A DNA stretch of 16,524 bases, taken from CAZUZS01 sp964624795. GTDB lineage: Bacteria; Calditrichota; Calditrichia; RBG-13-44-9. The stretch covers positions 1 to 16,524 of the forward strand of contig CAZUZS010000085.1 in the NCBI GenBank assembly GCA_964624795.1, in the 5' to 3' direction. Below the pieces are notes generated by a model. The model made no database searches. It was not told the origin of the DNA and saw only the letters and a program-made list of their open reading frames with translations. This document shows positions 1 to 6,943 of this stretch, one piece after another. Each line of letters begins with the position of its first letter. Positions within the stretch are counted from its first letter, which is position 1. A program made the translations under genes and the position numbers.

Positions 1-676
1 CTCTTTTAATAGTAATATTTTCCATAAAAACAGAGCTTGATTCAATATGAATACCACCGCCAGATGCATCCGCTGTATTGTCAGAAACTACCAGATTTTG
101 CATAAGGGGACTCGAAAACTCCGCAAAAACTCCACCTCCGTGGGAAAGATTTCCACCCAAAACAGAATTGTTCTTTATCACACTGTTTCTTAAAATGGGT
201 GCGCCTCCGATAAATCGAATTCCCCCGCCGCCATGCGTGAGCACATAATCTACCACGGTGTTATGTGTGATATGGTTATTCTCAATTTTTGGGCTGGAGA
301 ACCAGCAATAGATTCCGGCGCCATCAGTTGCCATGCCGTTGGTAATAGTAAAACCACTCAAGATTGCGGTAGTATCTTCTCCATTTTCAAATACAACCAC
401 GCTACCGGCTTGATTACCATCTATGATCGTCTGAGTAATGAATGTTGTGTCCCCTGTGGTGATAAAAAGAGAGCCCACCACGATATTTTTGCCATTAAAG
501 TCAATATTTTCGACGTAAATGCCTGGTTGAACCAAGACCGTATCTCCCGCTACTGCTGAATTGATACCAGCCTGAATAGTGGGTTGGTCGGCCGGAATTT
601 GAATCGTCCTGGCATATATTAGCAATGGCAAGAGAATGGAAAAAAAGATCATACCTTTATAGTTATAGCTTTGCAT
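1..676 (-). CDS. Secreted right-handed parallel beta-helix protein (N-terminal part, runs off left edge)
   Basis: An uninterrupted reading frame starts at the ATG at 674-676 and is still open at base 1, giving 225 residues. AAGGA about 11 bases upstream can serve as ribosome binding site. The N-terminus is a signal peptide: a short polar start, a hydrophobic stretch at about residues 9-20 and a likely cut after IYA (residue 22). Next comes the opening typical of secreted beta-helix proteins (IPADQPTIQAGI, then GDTVLVQPGIY and NIVVGS), followed by repeating turns with IxNN/IxxN and GGGI/GGGV motifs, as in pectate-lyase-like and polymorphic outer-membrane repeats. Such proteins are exported and often carry a C-terminal sorting domain; here that end lies outside the window. 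The substrate or adhesion role cannot be told. The start overlaps the end of a doubtful small ORF by 14 bases. Confidence 0.85.
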   Translation of the reverse strand, partial: MQSYNYKGMIFFSILLPLLIYARTIQIPADQPTIQAGINSAVAGDTVLVQPGIYVENIDFNGKNIVVGSLFITTGDTTFITQTIIDGNQAGSVVVFENGEDTTAILSGFTITNGMATDGAGIYCWFSSPKIENNHITHNTVVDYVLTHGGGGIRFIGGAPILRNSVIKNNSVLGGNLSHGGGVFAEFSSPLMQNLVVSDNTADASGGGIHIESSSVFMENITIKR

Positions 677-884
677 GGCATTCTTTTTCCTTATCCTTAT
701 TTGAAATTACCAAAATTCTCTCATTATCCAAAAAATGATCCACAATCAAGGTTCGCTGAACTTGTCGTCTAGCAATGGCATCTCTTCCGTCTGACAAAGT
801 TTGCATTAATAAGTTTAACTCATTCGGCGAAATGACGGCGGGTTGCTGGGGAGCAAGCCCCCAGATAAACATTGTCGGAAGCAT
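663..884 (-). CDS. Doubtful small ORF, 73 aa
   Basis: An open frame runs from an ATG at 882-884 (also open further upstream) to a TAA at 663-665, overlapping the start of the beta-helix gene by 14 bases. The C-terminal half has a protein-like, charged helical composition (DGRDAIARRQVQRT, then LDNERILVISNKDKEKE). There is no ribosome binding site, no signal peptide and no recognised family. It overlaps in another frame the tail of the SBBP-like relic at 820-1081. It may therefore be the frameshifted continuation of that relic rather than a gene of its own. No function can be proposed. Confidence 0.22.
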   Translation of the reverse strand: MLPTMFIWGLAPQQPAVISPNELNLLMQTLSDGRDAIARRQVQRTLIVDHFLDNERILVISNKDKEKECHAKL

Positions 885-1081
885 CAAATCGAAAATTTTT
901 AGTCAAATCCACGGCGTGGCCCGGACCATCGTAAATCCGGACCCAATCGATTTGCGGCAGAACTTGGCCGAAGAGAAACCGGTAACTACAAACAAGGAAA
1001 GGGACCAACAGCCGAAAAATGCGCCTTTTCCATGACAAAAAACGGGTATTCCAATAGTATAAAACCGGCAAGTAAAGACAT
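820..1081 (-). pseudogene. Frameshifted relic of a secreted SBBP (beta-propeller repeat) protein
   Basis: An ATG at 1079-1081 has a good ribosome binding site (GGGAG, 8 bases upstream), but its own frame ends after 31 codons. A second frame, joinable by a single-base shift near 1070, continues to a stop at 820-822. It reads as a hydrophobic export signal (RLLVPFLVCSYRFLFG), then DWVRIYDGPG and FDASDNVYL. This is the pattern of the SBBP repeat family (W-V--YnGPG ... vDasgNVYv). Only one repeat is present before the stop, whereas such proteins normally carry many. Either the gene is decayed, or it was cut by the rearrangement that placed the beta-helix gene downstream. Family recognition is by motif only. 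Confidence 0.42.
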
Positions 1082-1280
1082 TATTAGCACTCCCTACTTT
1101 TGTCTTTTAACCAGTAAACGTGTAATTCTGCTTTGTGATGAGTTTATTTAAGCGAGATGAAAAATGCAAGAGGAAAAATAAATTGCGCAGGTGGAACGGA
1201 TTCTCACAACTTAAAGTATTTGAAAAGTGTCGGAAAATCATAAGAGTTACGTCTTGCAAGATGCCTGCTCAACCAGCCGC
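1082..1280. other. Intergenic, nothing recognised
   Basis: This AT-rich stretch lies between the endonuclease stop and the SBBP relic. A short plus-strand frame here has no ribosome binding site and no protein-like pattern. No clear terminator hairpin for the endonuclease transcript was seen. Confidence 0.5.
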
Positions 1281-2393
1281 TCATATCTCCCTTAAAAGAT
1301 TGGCCCAGGCTTTTCTGTGCTTGATGGAAGATTTGGATTTCTCCAGTTCAGAACCGATCTTATTTAAAAAATGAACCCGACCTGTTTCGCCCAGGAGAAT
1401 CATGATACCTGTAGAGAAGCTTAATAAATCGATTACGTAAATATTTTGGCCGCTGGTGAATTCCTGTGAAATCTTCTTTTTGATATCCTCTTTGTTGGAT
1501 TCCTGAACACCCTGCTCGGCCATAAACAATAATTCGCGAATACGGTTTGAACGGGCTATGTCGACTTTTGCGTTCAATTGTGTCAGGTTTAGGCTTCTAT
1601 CCTTTACTTCAACCAAGAGGACAATTTCATCATTCAGGTAACATTCTATATCGGCTACCATGCCGGAGGAGGCGTCGGCGGCGTTGACCTTTTCCCTCTT
1701 TACCTGATCGAACAATTTGAATTTTTCCGCAATTGTTCTGAACAGGGAAGTCGCGACCGCTTCCAGCCTTTCGCCGCCGGATCGTTCAGAGAGGAAATCC
1801 CGGATGAGCTTTTGCGTTTGTTCCAGGCTTATGCGACTGGGGGTCGGGTATATAACGGTTACGTCTTCCAGCAATTTACGAATTTCAAACAATACCTGAT
1901 CGAACACCTGTTTGGTAAAATGGGCTTCATCCCGGCTTTGAACCAAGTCCAAAACAAAGATCAACTTGTCCCAGTCATTTTTATTTTTCTGCCTTTCCCG
2001 GAATGCTACTGATACAGCCGGGCAGCGCAACGGATTGTTTACGTACGGCTCTTTGGAGCCTCCCAGCACATCGTGATTCTGGCTGTCGAAAGGAACGATG
2101 ACCGCGTGGGCGATTGTCCTGGCATCGAAAGAGCCTTCGCTTTCGTCGGCAGCCTGCAGGGATCGGCAATCCAGATTCCGGTTAATCGATTTGCTCAATA
2201 ACTGGGTGGGCAGAACATATCGATAGGTTTTGGTGCTGCTGGTGAGACAGTCCCGTATTTTTTCCTTTAATACAGGCTCGTCGTCACCCAAAGGATCAAC
2301 AATCTCTTCCCGCTCAAACAACCCGTTTATCGAAATCCATCTTGCGGATAAATACTGCTGGCATTGTTCTTTGAATGGTAGCTCTCTATTCAT
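1281..2393 (-). CDS. Type II restriction endonuclease, SacI family
   Basis: The product has 370 residues. The segment HAVIVPFDSQNHDVLGG (96-112), followed by EPYVNNPLR, matches what I recall of the SacI restriction endonuclease family (RE_SacI). A PD-(D/E)XK-type active site is visible as D248 in VADIE and E262-V-K264 in LLVEVKDR, with a preceding helix GERLEAVATSLF (207-218) that often carries another metal-contacting Glu. The enzyme is expected to make a double-strand cut at a short palindrome. SacI itself cuts GAGCTC, but the specificity here is inferred from family only. It lies 6 bases behind the methyltransferase. Its ribosome binding site (AGGGA) overlaps the methylase stop codon, so its translation is probably coupled to the protective enzyme. 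No catalytic residue is visibly lost. Confidence 0.82.
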   Translation of the reverse strand: MNRELPFKEQCQQYLSARWISINGLFEREEIVDPLGDDEPVLKEKIRDCLTSSTKTYRYVLPTQLLSKSINRNLDCRSLQAADESEGSFDARTIAHAVIVPFDSQNHDVLGGSKEPYVNNPLRCPAVSVAFRERQKNKNDWDKLIFVLDLVQSRDEAHFTKQVFDQVLFEIRKLLEDVTVIYPTPSRISLEQTQKLIRDFLSERSGGERLEAVATSLFRTIAEKFKLFDQVKREKVNAADASSGMVADIECYLNDEIVLLVEVKDRSLNLTQLNAKVDIARSNRIRELLFMAEQGVQESNKEDIKKKISQEFTSGQNIYVIDLLSFSTGIMILLGETGRVHFLNKIGSELEKSKSSIKHRKAWANLLREI

Positions 2394-2399
2394 TTGTCC

Positions 2400-3224
2400 C
2401 TAATAGTTGGTCCACAAAATCTCGGTTCGGTCAGATTTTATGGATAGTGCCTTTTTGGTAGGCGCAATGTGGATTTGCCAGTCCTTATAAAGCTCATCGT
2501 ATAGCTCACATCGGTATCCCGAGATGGCCACTTTTCCCTGAACTTTATTTAATAAATTAGCTAACGTGGTATGCTCAAAGTTGCTCATTTCATATTTGTA
2601 AGCATTTTTATCACCTCGCGATTCATGGGGGTAGGGGGGATCGCAATAAAACAAGGTGTCTGCGCTGTCGTACCGGTTTATTACTGCCAATGCATCATCG
2701 TTTTCTATCTGTACTCTAAGTAACCTGGAAGCGATATACTCCAGTCCCTCGACACTGCCCAGCCACCTGGAAACGGCCCCGGCCATTCCTGCACGGCTGG
2801 TGGAAAGACAATTGGCCCACCTTCCGTTGGAAGCGGTTTGCGCCAGGCCAGTACGCACCTGCCTGGCCCGAACGAAGAATCTTCTGGCTTTTTCAACATC
2901 GCTCAGCCCGTCAGAATTTCCGTTGGACTTGATGGCAATCTGGAATTCCTCCCGGGAGAACGGCGTCATGCCGATTTTGTAGAGCAGCTCATCCTTTTTA
3001 TCCCGCAATACCCGGAAGAAATTTGCCACCTCACCGTCAATATCATTGTAGGTTTCCACATCTGAAGGTTTTCTATTGAGAAGAACCGCTGCCGAGCCGC
3101 CGAACGGTTCGCAATAGTGCAACGTTTCTGGCAGCAGTGGCAGCAGCCAGTCCAAATGGCTGTATTTCCCGCCATACCAGCCAAAAGCGATTCTTTTTTT
3201 CTTTTTGAATTGGGTATCTATCAT
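2400..3224 (-). CDS. D12-class (Dam-type) DNA adenine-N6 methyltransferase
   Basis: The 274-residue protein has the alpha-type N6-adenine methyltransferase layout. The N-terminal SAM-binding segment WYGGK (16-20) is followed by EPFGGS (motif I, 39-44) and TYND (58-61). The catalytic DPPY motif is at 195-198 (FYCDPPY), with the ISGY strand at 234-237 and an EILWTNY end. The length is normal for Dam/D12 enzymes. It is the modification partner of the endonuclease that follows in the same transcript. It would protect host sites by methylating adenine in the shared recognition sequence. No ribosome binding site precedes the ATG, and the best -10 box ends only 9 bases upstream, suggesting a nearly leaderless message. 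Target sequence unknown. Confidence 0.93.
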   Translation of the reverse strand: MIDTQFKKKKRIAFGWYGGKYSHLDWLLPLLPETLHYCEPFGGSAAVLLNRKPSDVETYNDIDGEVANFFRVLRDKKDELLYKIGMTPFSREEFQIAIKSNGNSDGLSDVEKARRFFVRARQVRTGLAQTASNGRWANCLSTSRAGMAGAVSRWLGSVEGLEYIASRLLRVQIENDDALAVINRYDSADTLFYCDPPYPHESRGDKNAYKYEMSNFEHTTLANLLNKVQGKVAISGYRCELYDELYKDWQIHIAPTKKALSIKSDRTEILWTNY

Positions 3225-3233
3225 AGTGTTCTC

Positions 3234-3262
3234 AATATACTCGTCAGGTCAAAATATAACAA
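3234..3262 (-). promoter_or_regulatory. Probable promoter of the restriction-modification operon
   Basis: Reading the minus strand, TTGTTA (3257-3262) and TATATT (3234-3239) are separated by 17 bases. The initiation point would fall within a few bases of the methylase ATG at 3224, which lacks a ribosome binding site. An alternative further upstream uses the pair TTCAAT and TATATT with 16 bases between them. Confidence 0.45.
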
Positions 3263-3298
3263 AATTAAAGCCAAATTGAACAGAAATATTTTGACTGA
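3244..3298. repeat. Inverted repeat in the restriction-modification promoter region
   Basis: GTCAAAATAT (3248-3257) and ATATTTTGAC (3286-3295) are perfect 10-base arms with 28 bases between them. With a one-base bulge the match extends outward to TCAG (3244-3247) and CTGA (3295-3298). The inner arm lies between the proposed -35 and -10 boxes of the methylase promoter, where a bound protein would block transcription. No controller (C) protein gene lies beside the pair, so an operator bound by the methylase or a host factor is a guess. Confidence 0.5.
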
Positions 3299-3351
3299 TA
3301 GCTTCCGTATGGAAAACCTATGATCAATAAATATAAAACAGCCATAAATGG

Positions 3352-3391
3352 TGGAAAACAAAAAACTCCCGCCGGAGACCGGCAGGAGTTT
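3352..3391 (-). terminator. Intrinsic terminator of rex
   Basis: On the minus strand a 13-base stem (3379-3391 with 3363-3375, one G-T pair) closes a 3-base loop and is followed by TTTTTGTTTT. It lies 66 bases beyond the rex stop codon and separates rex from the restriction-modification operon. Confidence 0.88.
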
Positions 3392-3456
3392 ATCCTGGAA
3401 TTCTGTGAAAAATAATATTTTTAATTCAGCCTGTGGTCAGGGTGCTTGCTGTCCGT

Positions 3457-4080
3457 CTACTTGTTATTGGACAGGAAGTAGGACAGCGATTCCATTTCGA
3501 CCGCCATATTCTCGTATTTCACCATAACCTCCGGCGGCACTTTCAGGCTGCGGGGAGCAAAATTTAAAATCGCCCTGATGCCGGCGTCCACCAGCTTATC
3601 AGCAACCGGCTGTGCAAAGTCTGCCGGAACAGCGATGATGGCAATGTCGATCTGGGAGTCTTTCACCAGACTGTTCACTTTATTGAAATCCTGAATAGTA
3701 AGACCGTGCACCTGCTTCCCGATTTTATCCTTATCTTTATCCATTATCAACCGGATGATGAAGCCCTGTTTCTTGAATTCCGCATATTCGGTCAGCGCCC
3801 GGCCGATGTTGCCGGCCCCCACTATTGCAACATTCCAGGTGCGGTAAAGCCCCAATATGTTCTCAATCTGCTTTTTCAGGGCCTTGGTGTTGTAACCAAA
3901 CCCCCTCTTCCCAAATGTCCCAAAAAAGGAAAGATCTTTTCGTACCTGTGCAGATGTGATGCTGTCCATCTCCGCTAATGTATCGGACGAGACGGTCTCA
4001 ACATCTTTTTCAATCAACTGCTCAAGGGAACGAAAATATTTGGACATCCTCCGAATGGTTGAGTCGGAAATCTTTTTCAT
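3457..4080 (-). CDS. rex: Redox-sensing transcriptional repressor Rex
   Basis: The 207-residue length is typical of Rex. Residues 1-80 form the winged-helix DNA-binding domain, with the family signature QVRKDLSFFG (45-54) and GKRGFGY (57-63). The rest is a Rossmann domain with the NAD-binding GAGNIG (88-93) and an acidic residue at the end of the next strand (D114). The NFAPRSL segment (173-179) and a C-terminal swapped helix (EMESLSYFLSNNK) complete it. Rex senses the NADH/NAD+ ratio: it represses anaerobic respiration and fermentation genes when NAD+ dominates and leaves DNA when NADH rises. The ribosome binding site is GGAGGAG directly before the ATG. It is monocistronic, with its own promoter-like element upstream and a terminator downstream. 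The two respiratory cytochromes in this window are plausible targets, but no good Rex box was found in front of them. Confidence 0.97.
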   Translation of the reverse strand: MKKISDSTIRRMSKYFRSLEQLIEKDVETVSSDTLAEMDSITSAQVRKDLSFFGTFGKRGFGYNTKALKKQIENILGLYRTWNVAIVGAGNIGRALTEYAEFKKQGFIIRLIMDKDKDKIGKQVHGLTIQDFNKVNSLVKDSQIDIAIIAVPADFAQPVADKLVDAGIRAILNFAPRSLKVPPEVMVKYENMAVEMESLSYFLSNNK

Positions 4081-4113
4081 TTCTCCTCCGCTAATTAGTT
4101 ACCGATTTCTCAA

Positions 4114-4142
4114 AATATAAATACTTGTTCTCCCAAATCCAA
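4114..4142 (-). promoter_or_regulatory. Candidate rex promoter
   Basis: On the minus strand TTGGAT (4137-4142) and TATATT (4114-4119) are separated by exactly 17 bases, with a leader of about 30 bases before the rex ATG. The -10 is close to consensus and the -35 is weak. Confidence 0.4.
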
Positions 4143-4156
4143 CAATTTTGATGCAA

Positions 4157-4174
4157 TTGTTAAATTATTCATGC
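4157..4174. promoter_or_regulatory. Partial Rex-box-like sequence upstream of rex
   Basis: TTGTTAA, four bases, then TTCATGC: the left half and the first four bases of the right half agree with the Rex operator form TTGTTAA-N4-TTAACAA (also written TTGTGAA-N4-TTCACAA), and the far end is degenerate. It sits 15 bases upstream of the proposed -35, fitting autoregulation, but the match is too poor for a firm call. Confidence 0.22.
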
Positions 4175-4278
4175 ACAAGAAAATTCAAATATTCGAAAAA
4201 ATCCTGAGAATAGATAACTTTCGACTGCGATATCGTGGCGGAACGACGGTGGTCTGAGCGCATGCTAAAGTTTTTACA

Positions 4279-4294
4279 TCGCGCCCCGGCGCGA
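4279..4294. other. GC-rich hairpin downstream of gyrA
   Basis: TCGCGCC and GGCGCGA flank a 2-base centre, about 70 bases past the gyrA stop codon. It could form the stem of a transcript end for the gyrase message, but there is no proper U tract (minus strand continues TGTAAAAACTTT), so it is at best a weak terminator or a 3' stabilising structure. Confidence 0.3.
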
Positions 4295-4362
4295 AATAAG
4301 CCAATCACAAGGAGTGAGATACTTGTCGGGCTTTGTGCCAGGGACGCACTGCCGGCCCGGGA

Positions 4363-6666
4363 TTACTCGGCTTTACCGTTCTCTTCCTCATCCTCGCCGT
4401 TGGTGATAATCCTTGCCACGTCGCTCACCAAATCGCCGGAATCGAGACGCATGAAACGCACGCCCATGGTGTTTCTGCCGGTGGATCGCACATTCCCGAT
4501 GTGAATTCGCAGCAGCACGGCNNNNNNNNNNNNNNNNNNNNNNNNNNNNNNNNNNNNNNNNNNNNNNNNNNNNNNNNNNNNNNNNNNNNNNNNNNNNNNN
4601 NNNNNNNNNNNNNNNNNNNNNACCCGTCCCATGTCCCGCACCTCCTTTTCGCCGAACCGGATGGCCATCCCTTCCGTGGTGGCCAGGATAATATCGCTGC
4701 TGCCGTCGGTCAGTTTCACTTCTATCAGCTCGTCACCTTCATTAATTTTGATGGCGTTGATGCCGTCCCTGCGGGGATTACCGTATGCGGAGAGAACTGT
4801 CTTTTTTATAGTGCCCTGGCGTGTTGCCATGATCAGGAACGCATCATCATTAAATTCCTTGACCGTGACGAACGCGGTAATTTTTTCCTCTTTGCCGATC
4901 TGGATCATATTAACTATGGCACGGCCTTTCCCGGCCTTGCCCACCTGCGGAAGCTCATGCACCTTCAGCCAGTAACAGCGCCCCAGGTTGGTGAAGAATA
5001 GGATGAAGTGGTGGGTGGAGGCGATGAAGAGGTGTTCGATAAAATCCTCGCCTTTCGCCACCGCCCCGGCGCTGCCGCGTGTGTTGCGGTGCTGCCGCCG
5101 GTAGCCGCTCACCGGGAACCGTTTGATGAAGCCGTCGCGGGAAATGGTGATCACCATGTCTTCTTCGGCAATCATGTCTTCCACCGAGAATTCTTCGTAG
5201 TTCTGCACAATCTCGGTGCGGCGGTTGTCGCCGTAAGTCTCTTTCAACTCCAGCATCTCGTCTTTTATGATCTGCATCTGCAGGTTAATATTGGCCAGAA
5301 TCGCCTTCAACCGTTCGATGGTCTTGAGAACGTCTCTGTATTCATCCTCGATCTTTTTGCGCTCCAGGCCGGTGAGGCGCTGCAACCGCATGTCCAGGAT
5401 GGCCTTCGCCTGGATTTCGGAAAGCCCGAAACGGCTCATCAGGTTTTGGCGGGCGGTATCCACGTTGGACGATTTCTTGATAATAGCGATGATCTCATCG
5501 ATGTTGTCCAGCGCAATTTTTAATCCTTCCAGGATGTGCGCCCGTTTCTCCGCTTCGCCCAGCTCGTAACGGGTACGGCGCAGAATCACTTCGTGCCGGT
5601 GATTGATAAAGTACTGCAGCATCTGCCGCAGCGTCAGCACCCGCGGCACGCCGTCCACCAGCGCCAGGTTGATGATCCCGAATGTGACCTGCAGTTGAGT
5701 GTGCTTGTAAAGCTGGTTGATCACCACTTCCGGCTGGGCATCGCGCTTCAGCTCGATGACCACCCGAATGCCGTCCCGGTCGGATTCGTCACGAATGTCG
5801 GCAATACCGTCCATCTTTTTGCTACGAACCAGTTCCGCGGCCTTCTGGATAAAGGAGGCTTTGTTCACCTGGTAGGGCATTTCGCTGATGATCACGTTTG
5901 TGCGGTTGTTGCGGGAATGCTCCACGTTGGCCCGCCCGCGAACGATCAGTTTGCCGCGTCCGGTGCTGTAGGCCTCCTTTATGCCGGCTGCGCCGAAAAT
6001 GATACCGGCGGTCGGGAAGTCGGGGCCGGAGATGTATCGCATAAGCTCTTCCACGGTGATATCCGGGTTGTCGATGGTAGCGACCAGGGCATCCACCACC
6101 TCCCGGAGGTTGTGCGGCGGGATGTTGGTTGCCATGCCTACCGCGATGCCGGAGCCGCCGTTGCACAACAGGTTCGGGAAGATGCTGGGAAGCACAATCG
6201 GCTCTTGCAGCGTTTCATCGAAATTGGGGCGCCAGTCCACCGTGTCTTTGTCCAGATCGCGAAGCACCTCGCCCGAAATTCGCGCCATCCGGACTTCCGT
6301 ATATCGCATGGCCGCCGGTGAATCGCCGTCAATGGAGCCGAAGTTTCCCTGGCCGTCGACCAGCGGGTAACGCATCGAAAAGTCCTGCACCATACGGACG
6401 ATGGTGTCGTAAACGGCGGTGTCGCCGTGCGGATGGTATTTACCGAGAACTTCACCAACTATCCTGGCGCTCTTTTTGTACGGCCGGTTGTAAGCAAGGC
6501 CCAGCTCCTGCATTCCGTAGAGCACGCGCCGATGCACCGGTTTCAAGCCGTCCCGGACATCGGGCAGCGCCCGCGCCACGATTACCGACATAGAGTAATC
6601 GAGGTAAGAATCTTTCATCTCCTCTTCTATGTTAGTCGGAAGAATCCTTTGTCTCTGCAAGTCCAT
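4363..6666 (-). CDS. gyrA: DNA gyrase subunit A (assembly gap inside)
   Basis: GyrA carries the breakage-reunion and DNA-wrapping parts of the A2B2 gyrase, which introduces negative supercoils using ATP. The catalytic tyrosine is Y122 (AAMRYTEVRM). The quinolone-determining region reads HPHGDTAVYD, with Thr at position 83 and Asp at 87 in E. coli numbering; Thr83 occurs naturally in several groups. The C-terminal beta-pinwheel starts near residue 510, and its GyrA box (525-531) is QHRNTRG, a divergent form of QRRGGKG. A run of 100 N (4522-4621) replaces part of the pinwheel. By alignment from memory with E. coli about 86 residues belong there, so the true length is near 820. The ribosome binding site is AGGAAG, 6 bases before the ATG. 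gyrB lies upstream with a 277-base spacer. Confidence 0.97.
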   Translation of the reverse strand: MDLQRQRILPTNIEEEMKDSYLDYSMSVIVARALPDVRDGLKPVHRRVLYGMQELGLAYNRPYKKSARIVGEVLGKYHPHGDTAVYDTIVRMVQDFSMRYPLVDGQGNFGSIDGDSPAAMRYTEVRMARISGEVLRDLDKDTVDWRPNFDETLQEPIVLPSIFPNLLCNGGSGIAVGMATNIPPHNLREVVDALVATIDNPDITVEELMRYISGPDFPTAGIIFGAAGIKEAYSTGRGKLIVRGRANVEHSRNNRTNVIISEMPYQVNKASFIQKAAELVRSKKMDGIADIRDESDRDGIRVVIELKRDAQPEVVINQLYKHTQLQVTFGIINLALVDGVPRVLTLRQMLQYFINHRHEVILRRTRYELGEAEKRAHILEGLKIALDNIDEIIAIIKKSSNVDTARQNLMSRFGLSEIQAKAILDMRLQRLTGLERKKIEDEYRDVLKTIERLKAILANINLQMQIIKDEMLELKETYGDNRRTEIVQNYEEFSVEDMIAEEDMVITISRDGFIKRFPVSGYRRQHRNTRGSAGAVAKGEDFIEHLFIASTHHFILFFTNLGRCYWLKVHELPQVGKAGKGRAIVNMIQIGKEEKITAFVTVKEFNDDAFLIMATRQGTIKKTVLSAYGNPRRDGINAIKINEGDELIEVKLTDGSSDIILATTEGMAIRFGEKEVRDMGRXXXXXXXXXXXXXXXXXXXXXXXXXXXXXXXXXXAVLLRIHIGNVRSTGRNTMGVRFMRLDSGDLVSDVARIITNGEDEEENGKAE
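4522..4621. other. Assembly gap (100 N)
   Basis: Exactly 100 N, the conventional placeholder for a gap of unknown size. It lies in the gyrA C-terminal domain between MGR and AVLLRIHIGNV. The frames on both sides agree, so a true gap length of 3n+1 bases is expected, probably near 250-260. Confidence 0.95.
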
Positions 6667-6850
6667 TCTAACTTCCTGCCTTTCTCTTTCTTATCTCTCT
6701 CTGCCCGCCCTGCGATTTGAACAATTCTCGAATGTCCGGTTTTCGCTAACTTCGTAGGCCAGGCGACAGCGCGTTTCTAAACCTTTTCGAATTTCTGACG
6801 ATTCAGTCCCGGCTGTTGTATGTAATAAAATTTCATTCTCATATTTTAGA

Positions 6851-6866
6851 AAGCCCTGAAGGGCTT
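6851..6866. other. Short palindrome between gyrB and gyrA
   Basis: AAGCCC-TGAA-GGGCTT forms a 6-base stem with a tetraloop. There is only a short T-rich stretch on either side, so it may be a weak terminator or attenuator for gyrB, or a REP-like palindrome. The rest of the 277-base gyrB-gyrA spacer holds no gene longer than about 20 codons and no strong promoter that I can see. Confidence 0.35.
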
Positions 6867-6904
6867 ATTTGCCATTCCTCTACTTCCAGCACGATTTTTG
6901 ATCA

Positions 6905-6943
6905 ACACTCCATCACTCCACAACTCCAACTTTCCACTCTCCA
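6905..6943 (-). repeat. Five imperfect tandem 8-base units (TGGAGTGx) after gyrB
   Basis: On the minus strand, starting directly behind the gyrB TGA, the units read TGGAGAG, TGGAAAGT, TGGAGTTG, TGGAGTGA, TGGAGTGT, then TTGATC. Each unit begins TGGA. It is a degenerate short-sequence repeat in the 3' untranslated region of gyrB. Confidence 0.7.

Noticed and set aside
5008..6321. Long plus-strand open frames opposite gyrA
   Set aside because: They are complementary-strand shadows of the gyrA coding frame in GC-rich sequence and lack ribosome binding sites and recognisable domains.
6816..6888. Tiny frames between gyrB and gyrA (9 and 21 codons), the first with an AGAGG ribosome site
   Set aside because: Too short and without any leader-peptide or attenuator logic that would support translation.
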